NCBI GenBank assembly: GCA_914767715.1
Contig: OU612074.1
Location: forward strand, 19,270,062-19,330,061
DNA from: Membranipora membranacea
Lineage: Eukaryota > Bryozoa > Gymnolaemata > Cheilostomatida > Membraniporidae
Length of the DNA stretch: 60,000 nucleotides
Direction of reading: 5' to 3'
Shown: one piece after another, positions 26,071 through 39,300 of the stretch
Layout: every line of letters starts with the position of its first letter
Position numbering within the stretch: the stretch's first letter is position 1
The notes under the pieces: model-generated
The model's input: the letters and a program-made list of their open reading frames with translations, nothing else
Database searches by the model: none
What the model was told of the DNA's origin: nothing
Position numbers and translations under genes: made by a program

Positions 26071-27989
26071 TATTGACGAGGTGCTTATCTTACTGTGGAA
26101 TCAAAAATAATTGGATGATGGTAACTTGATTGAGTAATGCAGTACAACTAGTGCAACTATTTTAAATAAAAATAACTGCTATCAAATCCCTCCATTACTG
26201 GTCTTTTTTAAGGTTGACAGGAAAACACCACCAAGTGGATCATAGGGATTAAAGCAGAACAAAGGCTGTGACCACACTGATCACATGATATACTTTTGGA
26301 TGTAACTATCTGATAAAGAATGTGAATGATGCATTAAGCTTTAGTTCCATCACAAGGAATTTGTCGGTGTGACGATCTGAGGTCCACCTCTAGAATAAGG
26401 GACGGTTGGGCACACGTTCTCCCAACCTCCTAGATGGTGTTTAACATCATTGTTTGTCTAATTTCCTCTGGGTTTGAACTACTTTTCTATTTGGCACTGC
26501 GGATCTGAATAGTCTGCCCTTTTTTCTCAATGGACACGGAGGTTTCTTATTACCTTGATGCACTAGAGCACCCAATCAGCTTTTTCCAGTCGCTAAAGGA
26601 CACGAAAGCCTCACATGTTATAATACCAATAATACGACGGAAAACAAGAGCTCCGGGTTTCAAAAAAAGACTTTATATATTGTTTAGTATACTAAATAAC
26701 ATAAAAGTAATCGTCAATGAAGATAATAATATATTATACCATATCCTACTATCAAAGGTACTGCATTAAGGGGTCTGTGATAACCATGTCTATGGTGATA
26801 ACAGAAAAATACGGTAAGAGATGAGACCAAAATAAATATATGTAATATAGAGATTGGGGGATAATCGTTTGGTGTCATCAATTGTAGGCTTTAATGAACT
26901 AAATATATACTTGATATCTACAATAATATAATGAAGGTGCCAATGTAATTCATATATAAGAAATCAATGAAGGACGCAAAACATAGATTAATATCTTTGT
27001 TGTGAGAAGATTTAGCTTGAGAGCTGACGGTGAGATTTGGTTGCTATGTAAGGGTGGTTTGGTTTCCAACCGTGTAGCTCTTGAGGCCTCTAAGGCTGTC
27101 TGTATATTAACACGCGGCAAAAAGGTTGATGATACTTAAATTCAGCAGTATTCTCTTCGTGTCATAAGTCTTAGTCTTTCATTCCATGCACTGAACTGTG
27201 ATTTGAAGTTTAGTTAACATTGACGAACCCTGTATAATAATCTCATTAAACTGATACTCAATCGCAATACATCATTTACGTTTGATCTAAAGGTCAAAAA
27301 CAGGTGCTGACTTGAAGGCTGTGAGATTGTTACAGCAGCATGACATTATCCTTTATCAGCCGATACACAATATTATAAGAGATTGTGACTAACTGGTATC
27401 CTTGTTTCTCAGTGAGCTGAGCTTCCTCTAATAAGGTCAATTTTTCTCGAACTTATTACACCATTGTTCAGCATGGTCTCATGCTGAACAATGGAATTTG
27501 CACTCCTTATCAGTGTAAGTCTGAGTTTGGTGTTAGATTAGATCAATGTCTTTAAGTCCTTGATGTACTCCAGATGTACCTGATACATAAAGTCCTGCTT
27601 GCTTTAGCCTGCATATCAATGATGTTTGGTTCACGAAGTCCAAACAAGTCCAAAAGTACAAATGTTTCTGTCACATGGAAATGAGTCAGGGAATCAGGGG
27701 GTTGTTCACTGCTCACACCTAAGTGGTGCGAATACTAGTAGATTATTTATACAAAGGAGTCACAGGTCTAAGTGGATGGCGGTTTACATAGCAGACTGAT
27801 TATATGAATTATCTCATAACATGACGTCATGTTAGTCAGCCGAGCAAGAGTCTCATTGGCTGTCTCACACAGCGCTGCTGTAGGTGTTATATAGCCTGAG
27901 TTCCAATGACCGTAATATTTGGCAGGTTGGGAGTTATTGAGGGACGGTTATGAGGATTTTGTTGTTATGTCAGTGTTGTGATGATGATG
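26071..27989. other. Intergenic between PDE9-like and deaminase genes
   Basis: AT-rich sequence containing a 14-bp-arm hairpin at 27461-27494 (CCATTGTTCAGCAT and its complement, 6-nt loop). It may include the 5' UTR of the deaminase gene and the 3' UTR of the PDE9-like gene. No further exon is recognised. Confidence 0.5.
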
Positions 27990-30900
27990 TCAAGTGGTGC
28001 CATTGCTAAGTTTATGAGGAGGTAGATTGTTTTGCGATGAGGAGATTGTGAGTCTCTCGTAGTATTCTAATGCGTTCTGTAGAGGAGTAATAATCGGCTC
28101 CTGTAATAAAAAATTGAAAAAATTTGAATCAAAAAATTTAAATTAAAAAGAAAAAAAATTTTAAATTAAATGTAAACGTGACGAGACTGGACAAGGAAAA
28201 ACAGACCTGAGAGTCAAGACTTTTCCTTGTCCAGTTTTGTCGAGATTGCTTGTTTTTTTTTGTAATCACAAATAAACGTGACAAAACGTGATACGGAAAA
28301 GTCTCTATGGTCTATACAAAGTACAATGAGATGAAGTAGTAAGGTCTTTCAAAGTTGATAATGTAGTTCCTTTTGGAAGTGAAGTTTGCAAACCAAACCA
28401 ATGATGGGTCTAACAATAACAAAAAACACTATTAAACAAAAAGAAAATCTTCAAATCAACTGTTGTATTTCAGGGGGGTCAATTAGAAACAGCCAGAATC
28501 GCAATCTGATCGCTCAATCAGTGAGTGAGCGATACCTGCTAAGGCTCTCGCTTTCAGATCACTCACTCAATGATGGAAACATATACATTCTGAGTGAGCG
28601 ATTTGGGAGCGATTTTGTCTAATTGAAACACCATGTGAGTGATGATTTTGAGCGATGTGATAGTGATGCCATGATAAAGTGGTAAAGTATTGCTCATTCT
28701 AATTGAAAGACCCCCCTGCCCCTCTGATCAATGTTTGCTTTAGCAGGCATGATCAAGTATGCCTGCATTTGGAGTTGCTCACCCTTTCAAGCTCACCAGT
28801 AGCTTTACAAGCAATCCTTTTATGACTAGTACAAACTTTAGTCATGATCAGCAAAACCATATATATATAATCTAGCTATTTATGTATATATATATATGTT
28901 ATATATTTATGACCGTTAGTTAAAACCAAACCAGTAGAATGAAGGTCAGCAAAGGGTTTGCAATAATAAAGCAGGTAGGTCCTAGTAGTATTCTAGAAAT
29001 TTCTAAGTCATCTGAATGCTAGTAGGGACAGCCAATCAGATAACTAGATTAATGAAGAGTCACTTCCTGTGTTCAGTGTTCTAACTAGATAAGGTTATGT
29101 TAATATTCCCGTTCCATGGTAACAATTTAATTCAGTCTACTTCAAAGGCATGTCTAACTTACCTGCACTGTGGGATACAGATCAGCCAACGAATCAAATA
29201 GAGGTAGAAGTACAAATCTGATAAAGTTCACTTGTGATGAGTTCTTATTAACTTTATCTCTGTCCATAAACGGGCTGACCGGTAACCCCTCCCGCTTCTC
29301 CAAATCACTCTACAACCAATGAACACAGGCTTCAATGTTATAGTCATACATACAAAGTTTAAAGTTTGTTTGCAATTTTGTGAGAGCTTGGCAGAGGGAT
29401 ATCAAAAAACAAATCATTGCGCTTGGATTGTTTTTTAATAATCTCGAGCTCATTTAATTTCTCTGGTTTTAATTATGGTATAAAACATTGTCGAAAAAAA
29501 ATGAGAGTGTGATTGTAGACAACACCGCAACATCAAAATACAGACTGTTTGAGTATCTCAGCCACACAATTTGGGAGCCTTCAGTTATTCTCCTGTGCTG
29601 AGCTGTAACCCACCTGAGACTCAACCCACCGCAAGAACAACATGCTCAATTAAAAGTTGCGCCCCTTGAATTGCCAACTGACCAGCGAAGAGAGAGAAAA
29701 TTTTAATCGTTTTTGGTAGAACAAATAAGATCTCCGTGGTACTCGTTAGATATTATACCTGATTGAAGAACTCCTGGAGAAGAAATCCAGGGTTCGGCTA
29801 CTTCCATCGGTCGGCATTCATTAGATATGTCTGCGCATTTTATCAGAATCATCATCAACTGTAAACAAAATTTACATCATTATATTAGATCCATCTGGTG
29901 ATGGGCATTTATATTACAAAACCTATTTGTAAAATATTGGATAATTTCATGCTTACATAGCATCGCAAAACTGTTAAGGAATATAATTTGGAATTGGAGT
30001 GGATGAAGCAACCATATAGTTTGATATTGATAAATGTTAGTGAAACATTTATATTACCGAAAATGTCATCAAACGTCCTCTCCTAGGGGTCTTTGTCAAT
30101 GGAATACGACAATATACCGATCCAAGCAATTGAAGACCTCAAACTACTTTAGAGAAAGAGTATGTTACAAGGCTTATGGAGCTAGAAACACCCAAGCGTG
30201 CTGGGGGCTCGAATTACCAATCCAAGAATTTTACCCCATTGGGACATGAACCTATGACTCCTGGGTCACCAACTGCCCGGCAGTAAATAGAAGTGGTTTA
30301 CCGATTGAGCATTTGTGCCATCTTACCAGCTGCGCAGAGGAAGACTATATCACAGAACTTACCTGATTTCGATGACTTTGATTCTTGAAGTCAAAGTTGG
30401 GTAGCATATTCTGAAATGTCTGGAGGATTTCATTGTGTTTCGCCATGTCTGTTGCTAAAATACACCTGTTCAAAATATTAAAAAAGGCAAAATATGATCA
30501 ACAGGAACAAACAAAAAAGCACATATAAACACAGGAGCACGCACAGCTTTGGGAAAAACTAGCTTCCTTCATAATATGAAGCTTGAGCCCTGGCTCTAGC
30601 TCTGGAAGTATCTCTATTTCCGTTTGGTGGGCTGTCAAATTAATTGAAAGCCCTTCATACTATTAAAGTTGATCAACTACAACAGTCAAAATCCTGCCGA
30701 TAGGTTGGATTTATATATATAATAGTTATTTCAGGTTCTGCGCAAAATATCCACCAACTATTCCAACCCAAGTATTATTCTGCCTGACTCCATTTGGAAG
30801 ATGATAACCAATCATTCTGCCTGCAGGACAGTGATGGTGATGGTCGCGCTACCTTCCATAAAGAAAGGCAACTCCCAGAGTTTAAGGTTATGAGATATCA

Positions 30901-32537
30901 AAGCCAGTGTTCCATTTAGGCCAAAATATTTCTGAATTATGGGTTTCCATGGTTTTCCCTATTTGGATACTCAGTTTAGGTGAGTTAATTCAGGCCCAAT
31001 GCTGCAGAGACGAAAGTATGCCTCAACAGATTGCACATGCGCAGGATGATCATCTATCCTGTACCCTATCAAACTGAAAAGAGTGTAGTCAACATTCTTT
31101 TAGTTTACCTGATATTCTTATAGTTTACCTGATCATAGAAGACCTGATAGATTTAAACGTGTCATCAGAGACATGCTTCAGTATATTACAATCATCCTTA
31201 GCCAGTATTCTAAACGCCACACAGCAGTGATGATTCTCGAGGGGCGAGGCGTCATTGTACCGCACCGCCAGCTCTGTCTGTGCGTTTATCTGAAACATGG
31301 TTATAGCACATTGATGACCATCAATAAGTTCAATGCTTAATTAAGATATCTATTGGATTCAAATTTTGGCTAATGAAAACCTGGTTTTAGATACAATGCT
31401 AACACATATTGAGTAGCAATTAGGACTGACTCATTCAATTCCTTAATACTTAAGCCTAATTTGGAGTTATGTTCTTAATGTCAAAGAGAGGATAACTTCT
31501 AGTAATGATTTATCTATCAGGCATTTGAATGTTTTTTATCCAAAATTTTTTTAAGAAATCATTTACAAATCATTATTGTAATTATGACAAGGTCAATCAA
31601 ATAGTGACTTGGTTGAACTGAAATGTACTGGAACATGAAAATTGATAAATTTAACCTTGACCTACCTGATAGCTGTTATTGTAACCAGGATGATCCAAGT
31701 CGTGACATATAGCTGATGTGAGCAAAGAGAACAACTCTATCTGTGTAAAAACTGTGTGTAACTTTAACTGCTTTATCAGCCCATACATCTACAATTAAAG
31801 ACAGAAATAAATACAAGTTTACTAGTAACAGTACAAAGCCTATAGCGATAGAAGGTAGCAGAATACAAAGAGTACACTTTCCAGTCATAACAATACCTGA
31901 TTGTATAAGTTAGGAACACTGATAACGTGATATACTATTGCATGTATTTGTCTGATAGAGCATGAAGTATTTCATTAAACTTAGGTTCCATCAGAAACAA
32001 GTTCAAATTCTAGAATTATGGGTTATATGAGGTTATAGTGTAATCTCAAAATCTGTGTGTAAGTCATAGTTATAGTGAGTCATTTTTATTAACTTTTTAT
32101 AGCGTTAGTTCTCAGCACATTCCAATATCAGGAATTCTTTTAGATTCAGGTTGCACACTTTCCTGTTTCAATACCAACCCAGTTTCCTGGAAACTATGCA
32201 TGTAGATATTGATACTACACCACTTGCACATATACCACAGTGACTGAGTGTCAATTCAGTCTCTGTGCCTTAAATGTGTTCAACAACCTAAATTGGCAGA
32301 CTGGTATTGCACACTGACCATAACAAACCCCCATTTGGTACAACTGAAAAAAAACTCTGAACTGTCCTAACATATGGCATAGGCCTAATACCTAGTATTG
32401 GAACTGCACACAAAATCTTGTTCCTTAGTTTGTTTACATACCATTTGTGTAACCATGAAACAGTGCTTGAAGTTATGAAATGGAACACGATTATAATTAC
32501 TGTATATCTCGCATAGCCACCGGTGAAATATACTATT
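27990..32537 (-). CDS. PDE9A: PDE9-like cyclic nucleotide phosphodiesterase, catalytic 3' half (frame-broken)
   Basis: Class I phosphodiesterases hydrolyse cyclic nucleotides; PDE9 is the cGMP-specific branch. Seven minus-strand exons: 32442-32537, 31666-31788, 31129-31289, 30363-30465, 29759-29858, 29163-29309, 27990-28100 (TGA at 27990-27992). In order they show [10 protein letters not shown] (catalytic His region), [16 protein letters not shown] (HD metal site), [47 protein letters not shown] (metal Asp) and [13 protein letters not shown]. These match PDE9 better than other PDEs. Splice phases agree except at exon 29759-29858, which is 100 nt where 105 is expected: after EPW the frame shifts, and LLQEFFNQ is read only in another frame. 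Read as written, a TGA follows at the start of the next exon. The N-terminus and the first part of the catalytic domain are not found upstream, where UTP14 begins instead. This is either a broken gene or an assembly or sequencing error. Confidence 0.92.
28186..28235. repeat. 15-bp-arm inverted repeat in the last PDE9-like intron
   Basis: ACTGGACAAGGAAAA at 28186-28200 and its exact reverse complement at 28221-28235, 20-bp spacer, beside AT-rich low-complexity sequence (28105-28170). It is probably a MITE remnant. Confidence 0.6.
28470..28715 (+). mobile_element. MITE copy rich in GAGTGAGCGAT motifs
   Basis: Bounded by GTCAATTAGAAAC (left) and CTAATTGAAAGACC (right), with internal repeats of GAGTGAGCGAT and its complement. 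A diverged copy in opposite orientation lies at about 32965-33140; both share CTGCTA.GGCTCTCGCT and GATCACTCACTCA.TGATGGAA. No coding capacity. Confidence 0.7.
30189..30333 (-). mobile_element. tRNA-derived SINE (family A), diverged, in PDE9-like intron
   Basis: Shares the order and sequence of family A elements (GTGCTGGGGGCT, then the complement of a B-box-like region, then CCCGGCAGTAAATAGAAG). It is diverged, with the B box degraded. Confidence 0.65.
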
Positions 32538-32964
32538 CTACAAAATATAGAAACAGAAACGATGTTAGGATAACTCCAAGTAAAACCAATGATCAGGAAT
32601 TATCCCGGGTAACAACCAACATACTGTGCCGCTGGCATAGAATACTCTAAATGTGCAAGATTTTATTCTTGGATGGTTACTTTGGTGAATTATCATATTA
32701 TTTTCATTAAAAATTTCAATATTTGTAAATTTTCAGCCTGTATGCTCAAACATTGAGATTTTGTAGCACCCAGTTTCAGAAAAAAAAACTATAAAAAAAA
32801 CCCACCAAAGCACTGTTTTCTGTAATCTAAATCAAGACTGGCCTGTTGAAAACAAAAGCAAACCTACCTCATCATGTGTCTACGACATCAAACCGTCTAT
32901 TTGTGTGGGTGGCAATGATCACAAAAGAGCTTGCAGTCCAAAGCTAGGCCTTATAACAAAGCGG

Positions 32965-33140
32965 GAATCTTTCAATTAGAAAGAGGGAAGTTATTACAAT
33001 CACATAGCTCAAAATTATCGCTCATCTGGTCACAAATACTTTCCCAAATCGCACACCCAGAATTTAAATAATTCCATCAATGAGTGAGTGATCTATGAGA
33101 GCGAGAGCCTAGCAGGTATTGCTCACTCACTGTTTGTAAT
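32965..33140 (-). mobile_element. Second copy of the GAGTGAGCGAT MITE
   Basis: Reverse-complement relative of the element at 28470-28715. It lies in the 700-bp gap between the last visible UTP14 exon and the first visible PDE9-like exon. Confidence 0.65.
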
Positions 33141-33178
33141 TTTGTAAGCAATAATCTCATCTCTACCCGTGTACGTGT

Positions 33179-33388
33179 GTTGTAGGTGATATCTATCCCC
33201 ACCTGTACACTATTGCAACCACTTACGTTTTCTCCTTTTGGAGAATTCCTCGACTACATCATCATCAGCGAAGGCCTGAGTTATGTTCAGTCTGTGCTCG
33301 TTATCTCCGTCTGTCTCATCCTCACTGGAGTCTGAACCGGCAGGTCTGATCTGTCCAGACAGGTCTGTGGTGGGGATAGATATCACCT
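33179..33388. repeat. Inverted duplication of the 5' edge of UTP14 exon 13
   Basis: GTAGGTGATATCTATCCCC at about 33182-33200 on the plus strand repeats, in opposite orientation, the acceptor and first bases of exon 13 (plus strand GGGGATAGATATCACCTA at about 33373-33390). The exon is therefore closely followed by an inverted copy of its own start, at the place where UTP14 ceases to be recognisable. Confidence 0.8.
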
Positions 33389-36300
33389 AAAACACACTTA
33401 CATGGTAAAATATGAGATTATGGCTTACAAAATAGGAGAGATGAGATCATCGCTTACACAAGAAGTGATGACATTACCACAGACAAGAAGTGCTGACATC
33501 AACACACACACACACACACAATAGGATGACATCACTGCTAGTACATAACGTGATGTCATCACATTTCACGCAATAAGAGATGGCATCACAGTACGTACAT
33601 GATAGCATGATTGAAACAATAATTTAAACATGGATGCAACCACAGTATCAGCACTGTGACAACTTTCTCCAACTTCATAGTACAAAAAGTGAGTAAATCA
33701 TTGACCTTTAGCAGAAATGATCTTGCACAAATTGACGGGAGGATGACATCATCACACCACATAGAGCATGAGCCTATGACATCATCTAATCCATATGGAC
33801 TGCTGAAATCTCCAAAATTTACATAAAAAGTGATGACATAATCAGTCTTTATTTGGGCCAATTGAGAATTGTTGCTGTCAATAAATGTATTATACATATA
33901 TATATATATCTTACCTTATCAGGGTCGATATCTGGTACAGTATTTTTATTAGTTGTCTCCTCCTCATCACTAGAGTCAGAGTCGTCCCCTCTCCTCACTG
34001 ATACACTACTAGCTGCGCTCTTACCAGTAACAAACTGTGTATCAAACCTGAAATAACAGACATCCACTTCCAAGTCCAGTTTACCGAAACTAACCACTTT
34101 GTCTGTTGGAACAGTTTGCTTATTGGATTTTTGCTTAGTTGCCAATAGCAACAGTTCACAGTTAAAGTCAGGGCAGGTTCAATCAGTTTCCACCAGGGAG
34201 ACTTCTACTAGTTTTAAAATATCAACATAAGTAAAGTTATGTTCTGTAGTGAGTTGTCCTCTTAATGTCAAAGAGGGTAAAACTCTTAATAGGCAACCAT
34301 AGGAGAATAGGAGCAATTAGCTGGTTTGCAATTCATCTTGTATCTTCCCAAGTTAAATGTCTTCAAGCTGAACCACCATACATAACATGTTACGAGGTTT
34401 CAAATTATCCGATGAGATTGGACACAAATATAAATTATTATCGATGCATGTTATTAACCTGAGATTTTGATCGCTATACAATTTATTGCATTTTTCTGTA
34501 CTGTCAGATCCATTATATACATTTAATTGTATTATGATCAACAAATTAAAGTAATCACAAAAAAACATACCTGTCTACTTGTTCCCTAGTTTTAATTCTG
34601 TCCGTTGTGATTCCATCCATTAATTGATCAGCGTCAGCTTCCAGCTCAGCGGCAGCTGCTAGCGCTGCTGCCTTTGTCTGTGAAATATAACATAACAATA
34701 TCAAACAATAATACTATCCTAAACCTCTCAAGGACAACCATAAGGTAAAGCTGCATTTATACTGCAGATTTTTCGGACAAATCTGTTCGTAAGAACTTCT
34801 GGTCAGACTATCATCAACTACAAAAATCGGCATTTTGTTTTGTTTATGAGAAAAACGCAGTATCAATACAAGACCTAAATGCTAAGAACAGCTCGAAGAG
34901 AAATACTGGCATGTGAATCAGACACGCAGGAAAGAGAGTTAGAATCTTCACATATGCTATTATGTGGATTGGAGGACACATGAGCCTCAAGTATACTACT
35001 ACCTGCCAGATAGCAGCAAGCAAAGTAATTCTGGGCAAATCTCCAGGCATTCTGGATGTGACAGTTCTCAAAGCAAATATCACGCAATATACACTATTTT
35101 GAGCCAATTATTATCAAGGCACAGTTACAACTTGTCATATTATGTATCACATGACCTTCTTAACTGTCTACCTGTTACCTGTCTTATTGCCAAATGACTT
35201 GAGATAACTCACCTGTCTGACACCGTGCTCCTGTGACATATCAGGCTTTATGACGATCACCTTGCCGCTGCCTCTCACCCCTTTACCGCTGTCTCTCACA
35301 CCTTTACCGCTGTCTCTCACACCTTTACCGCTGTCTCTCCCACCTTTACCGCTGTCTCTCCCACCTTTACCGCTGTCTTTCACAGCAGGAGCCTCCTTCA
35401 GCTCCTCACCCTCAGTGTCACTGCTCTCCTCATCTGAAGATGAGTCATCATCGAAAGCTGCCGTCTTCAGCAGGGGCTCAGATTTCTTAACAGCAGGCTT
35501 AGCAGACGCTGACTTAGCAAGCTCTAAAGATTAAAGAATGTAAATTTGAAACAGAGTTGCAACAGTCATATTCATTTTCTTGTGTGGAAGGTTTGAGGTC
35601 TAAGGGAACTAAGGAGCTGATCCAAGGTGAGAGCAGTTAATCTCAGCCAGCTACTTTTCCGAAACGTGACTTGACTGAATCAATAGCATATCTCTGCAGT
35701 ATACAACAAAAATACATGGAATACTATCATGACAAATGCAATGGTTAATGCAATTATAATTTGATGATCAAAATGATGATACACCAAAATCCGGTCCGAA
35801 TGTAAATTCCAGCTTCCCTCTGGGTGGAATTTCTAACAAAGAGCCACCACCTTAGGCTATTTCAGACCACTTTTACATCTGAATATTTACTATATCAGGC
35901 ACACCTAAAAGTCTACAAGCTATTCTAAGCCTGCAATCCCAAAATACTGAACCGACTTACTGCTACTCATCCAGGGATTTTTAGCAGACTGCTCCTGAGT
36001 AGTTGTCTCCTCCTCTGCTGATTCATCATCACTATCATCTCCCTCCATATCTACATCACCTCTCATCTCATCCTCACTCTCCTCTTCTGTAACATCAGTA
36101 ATCATAAGTCATCAGTCACAATGTGTAAGTTAGTCTGAGCCTCCCACACTCCTTTCCCCAACCGACGCCCCCTCCCCTCTGCCAGGAAGTCTGTCTAAGA
36201 GTCAACCCATAAATCAGTTAGGGGTCATTAGTAAAGATGAGCAGGGTTTTTGTTTTTTGGAGTGAAACAATACAGAGGTATATACAGCATACGCCAATAT

Positions 36301-39300
36301 CGTTAAGATTAATTTTATCATCCACTAAGAATCCCAGACAGAGACAGTATTGTGACTAAGCTCGGAATGTTGTTGGTGTGACACTCGACAAGTCTTATGC
36401 AGAGTTTTGGCATATCGTTGAAATTTTGAGCGCTTAAAATGCAAAGTATCATGGAACGATAACACTGGCTAATATCACAAATTCCCTGTCTTAATAAAAG
36501 ATAGGTCAAGTTTGATCCAGTTGGCCTGCCTATAATTGCTGCTCTTCCTCTAGCCACCAGCGAGTTACATAAGTTGAAGTAGTAGATCAACTCAAAATGA
36601 AGGCAAATTGGATCAAATAAAATCAAATGTGTAATATCAGAATTTTGTTAATATAATAATCAGTAGACTGGGATTCAGGTTAACAAATTTGAGTTATCCG
36701 TTCGGGTTGGGTGTGCACAGACAACTCCACACAACACCAATCCGAAACCTATCAGCCAAACAAAACAAAACCAACACACAAGCACATGGGTCTACTCAGA
36801 AATACACAATAGTGATACATGAATAGATAACACAACAGGAGCAATATCCAACACAACCAATAATCCAGACAAGGCCTCAGTGTTGGCATGAATCCCAGGC
36901 CAAATAATCAGGGGATGTTTTGTGATCCTACTACACAACAATATCGTTGATGAGCAACACTGCCCTAGTAAATAGTCCATCACTAACTTACCCTCTTCCT
37001 CCTCATCACTGGACTCCTGCACTGGTTTCTTCATCAGCTCCACACCCTTAGCTCTCATCTCATCCAGAGAATCCTTTATCTTATCGTTAAATTTACCGTA
37101 TCTCTTGGCCATTTTAGCAAATTTACTCTTGCCTTTGTGTCTCAGACTAGCTCGCTCCTGAGTACAAGGTATCAATATTATATCATGGTATGATGATTGT
37201 ACTGCTGGTATCAAACAACAAACATATATATCCTCTAAACATATAAGGAGTAATATGTTTCAACAATAAACATATAAAATACTAAAAATAAATAAATAGT
37301 ATTTATATGTTTATGGTTTCAACATTCCTTACGGTTCAACATCAGTAGAATAATCACATAATTATATTTATATGAAGTATTTATGTGTTCATGGTTGTTT
37401 TGACAAACTTCAAACACTACATTTTTGTTCACCAGCTTTCTAGACATTCTAACCCTTTAAGCGCAACATGCCTGATTGGTAGTTGTCTGCTCATTGTCGT
37501 TCATGAAAGCATACAAGCTTCTACATGTGGTCACCTACTGTATCATCAAAACTTTTCGCCAATCTTACATCTAACCGAAAAATTCTCTTTGATTCATATT
37601 ACTTCTGCTTTCAATAACATTCCTGAACATGTACATTCATCATAAAGCATATATACATTTGTTTCGACCATTTGTTTTCATTGAATCGGAGTTTTTATTC
37701 CTTTGATTTTATTTTGGTGGTTTTTTTGCACATCAGGGAGAACATCTCTGGATGATGGTGGATGCAAATAAAAATCAATATGTATATATATATATATATA
37801 TATAAGGGAAATCTCAGACATCTTTGATCACTGTGTATCTTACCTCGATTCTGGCCTGCTCGATCTCCTCTGCTTTATCCATGTACTTCTCAGGATCTTC
37901 GGCTTTAAGTTTCTCCAGGGCTTTAAATGCCTCCTTTCTTCTCGCTGTCTTCAAATGTCTGTGATAGCTGGAAAAAAGGCAATATTTATAGACGATCACA
38001 AGATTTATCTTTGTTGCGTTTCGAAAAAGATAAATAATAATTGTGTTTATTAGAAAAGCAAAGATGGGAGGGGGGCTCGGGTGGGGGCAAATACAATACT
38101 ACCAAGAAATAAATACAAAGTAACGGAGACACGATGTGTTTCGGTTTGTAGTAAACCTGAAAATGGTACTTTATCTATATTTATATGATCATCATTATCA
38201 AGCAATGTCAAAATCCTTTCTGCTTGGGAAGAGATTTGAGAATAAGAGCAGTTTTCTGGATGCGCCTCAAAGCCCATTGTCGTTGTCAAAAAGGAGATCC
38301 TGATTAAAATCCGATGTCTTATCACTTGCCCATCCTGAGGCATGGGCGGCGAAATATTATTGCCTTATTGGCGAGGCCGCAATATCTGCGCCAATTTGCT
38401 CTCTGTTTGCAGGCAGGTCGGAGCACACCTGGGGGACCAACCAATCCCCAGTAGAAGATGGACTGCAGTGGGATTTGAACCCACGACCTTCAACACTTGC
38501 GTGTTGAAGTCCGGCGCTCTAACCAACTGAGCCACCTCCTACTTATATATATAAATAAAACAATTTCATTAGCCCCAGAACGTGCACCTTGTGCGCTTAG
38601 AACTCACAGCAAAAACAAGTGAGAATAGACAAACTTACTTCCTGCTCTTAATCTTTCCTTGGCGTCGATTCTTAGATGCATTCTGGGATACCAAAGCTCT
38701 GTGCTTTCGCCTCATATCCAGCTCCGCCTTGGCATTAGATAAATCCATCGCCCTGATTGCATGAAAGAGCACAAATATTTCTTATAATAAAGATTAAAAT
38801 GGTGATTGTGCGAATATCAAAAGAGCTTCCTCAACTCTATTGTATTTATTACCAACGAAGGTTATCTTATCTCATATTGATGGCATGTGTATTTTAGGTA
38901 CTTTTTGTAAACAAACACACAGCATGTTATTATGAATCAAGCAGGTTTTAGTTATATACATATATATGTCAGAATCGTTTTGCCACATAAGATGTGAAGT
39001 TCCTGGAAGTCCACTAGGAAAGAGGCCACTGACTCAAATCGATGTTCTTGTCACACGCCACATCCCAAAGCATTAGCGGCGAAATATTTTCTGCGAGGCC
39101 GCAATCTCTGCGCCAGGAAGGATGATTTCTGATTGCAGGTAGGTCGGAGGACACCTGGGGGACCAACCAAACCCCAGTAGTTGATGGCATGCAGTGGGAT
39201 TCAAAACCACAACCTTAAACACTTGCATGCTGAAGGACCGGCGCCATCTCTTACTCTTTCTCATTGTTTACTTACTTCATAGCTTCTTCCTCTGCTCTGG

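Noticed and set aside
26530-26769. 79-codon plus-strand frame
   Set aside because: No recognisable motif, AT-rich Lys/Ile composition in its second half, and no splice partners found.
28470-33140. Inversion of the PDE9 exons between the two opposite MITE copies
   Set aside because: The exons inside (29163-32537) and outside (27990-28100) the pair are on the same strand and in phase, so no inversion happened.
35250-35534. Plus-strand Leu/Pro-rich repeat frame
   Set aside because: It is the antisense shadow of UTP14 exon 10, whose minus-strand frame fits the splice phases and family motifs.
38456-38540. Possible functional tRNA gene on the minus strand
   Set aside because: The A and B boxes are good, but the anticodon arm is an extended hairpin, a SINE body follows, and a second degraded copy exists nearby.
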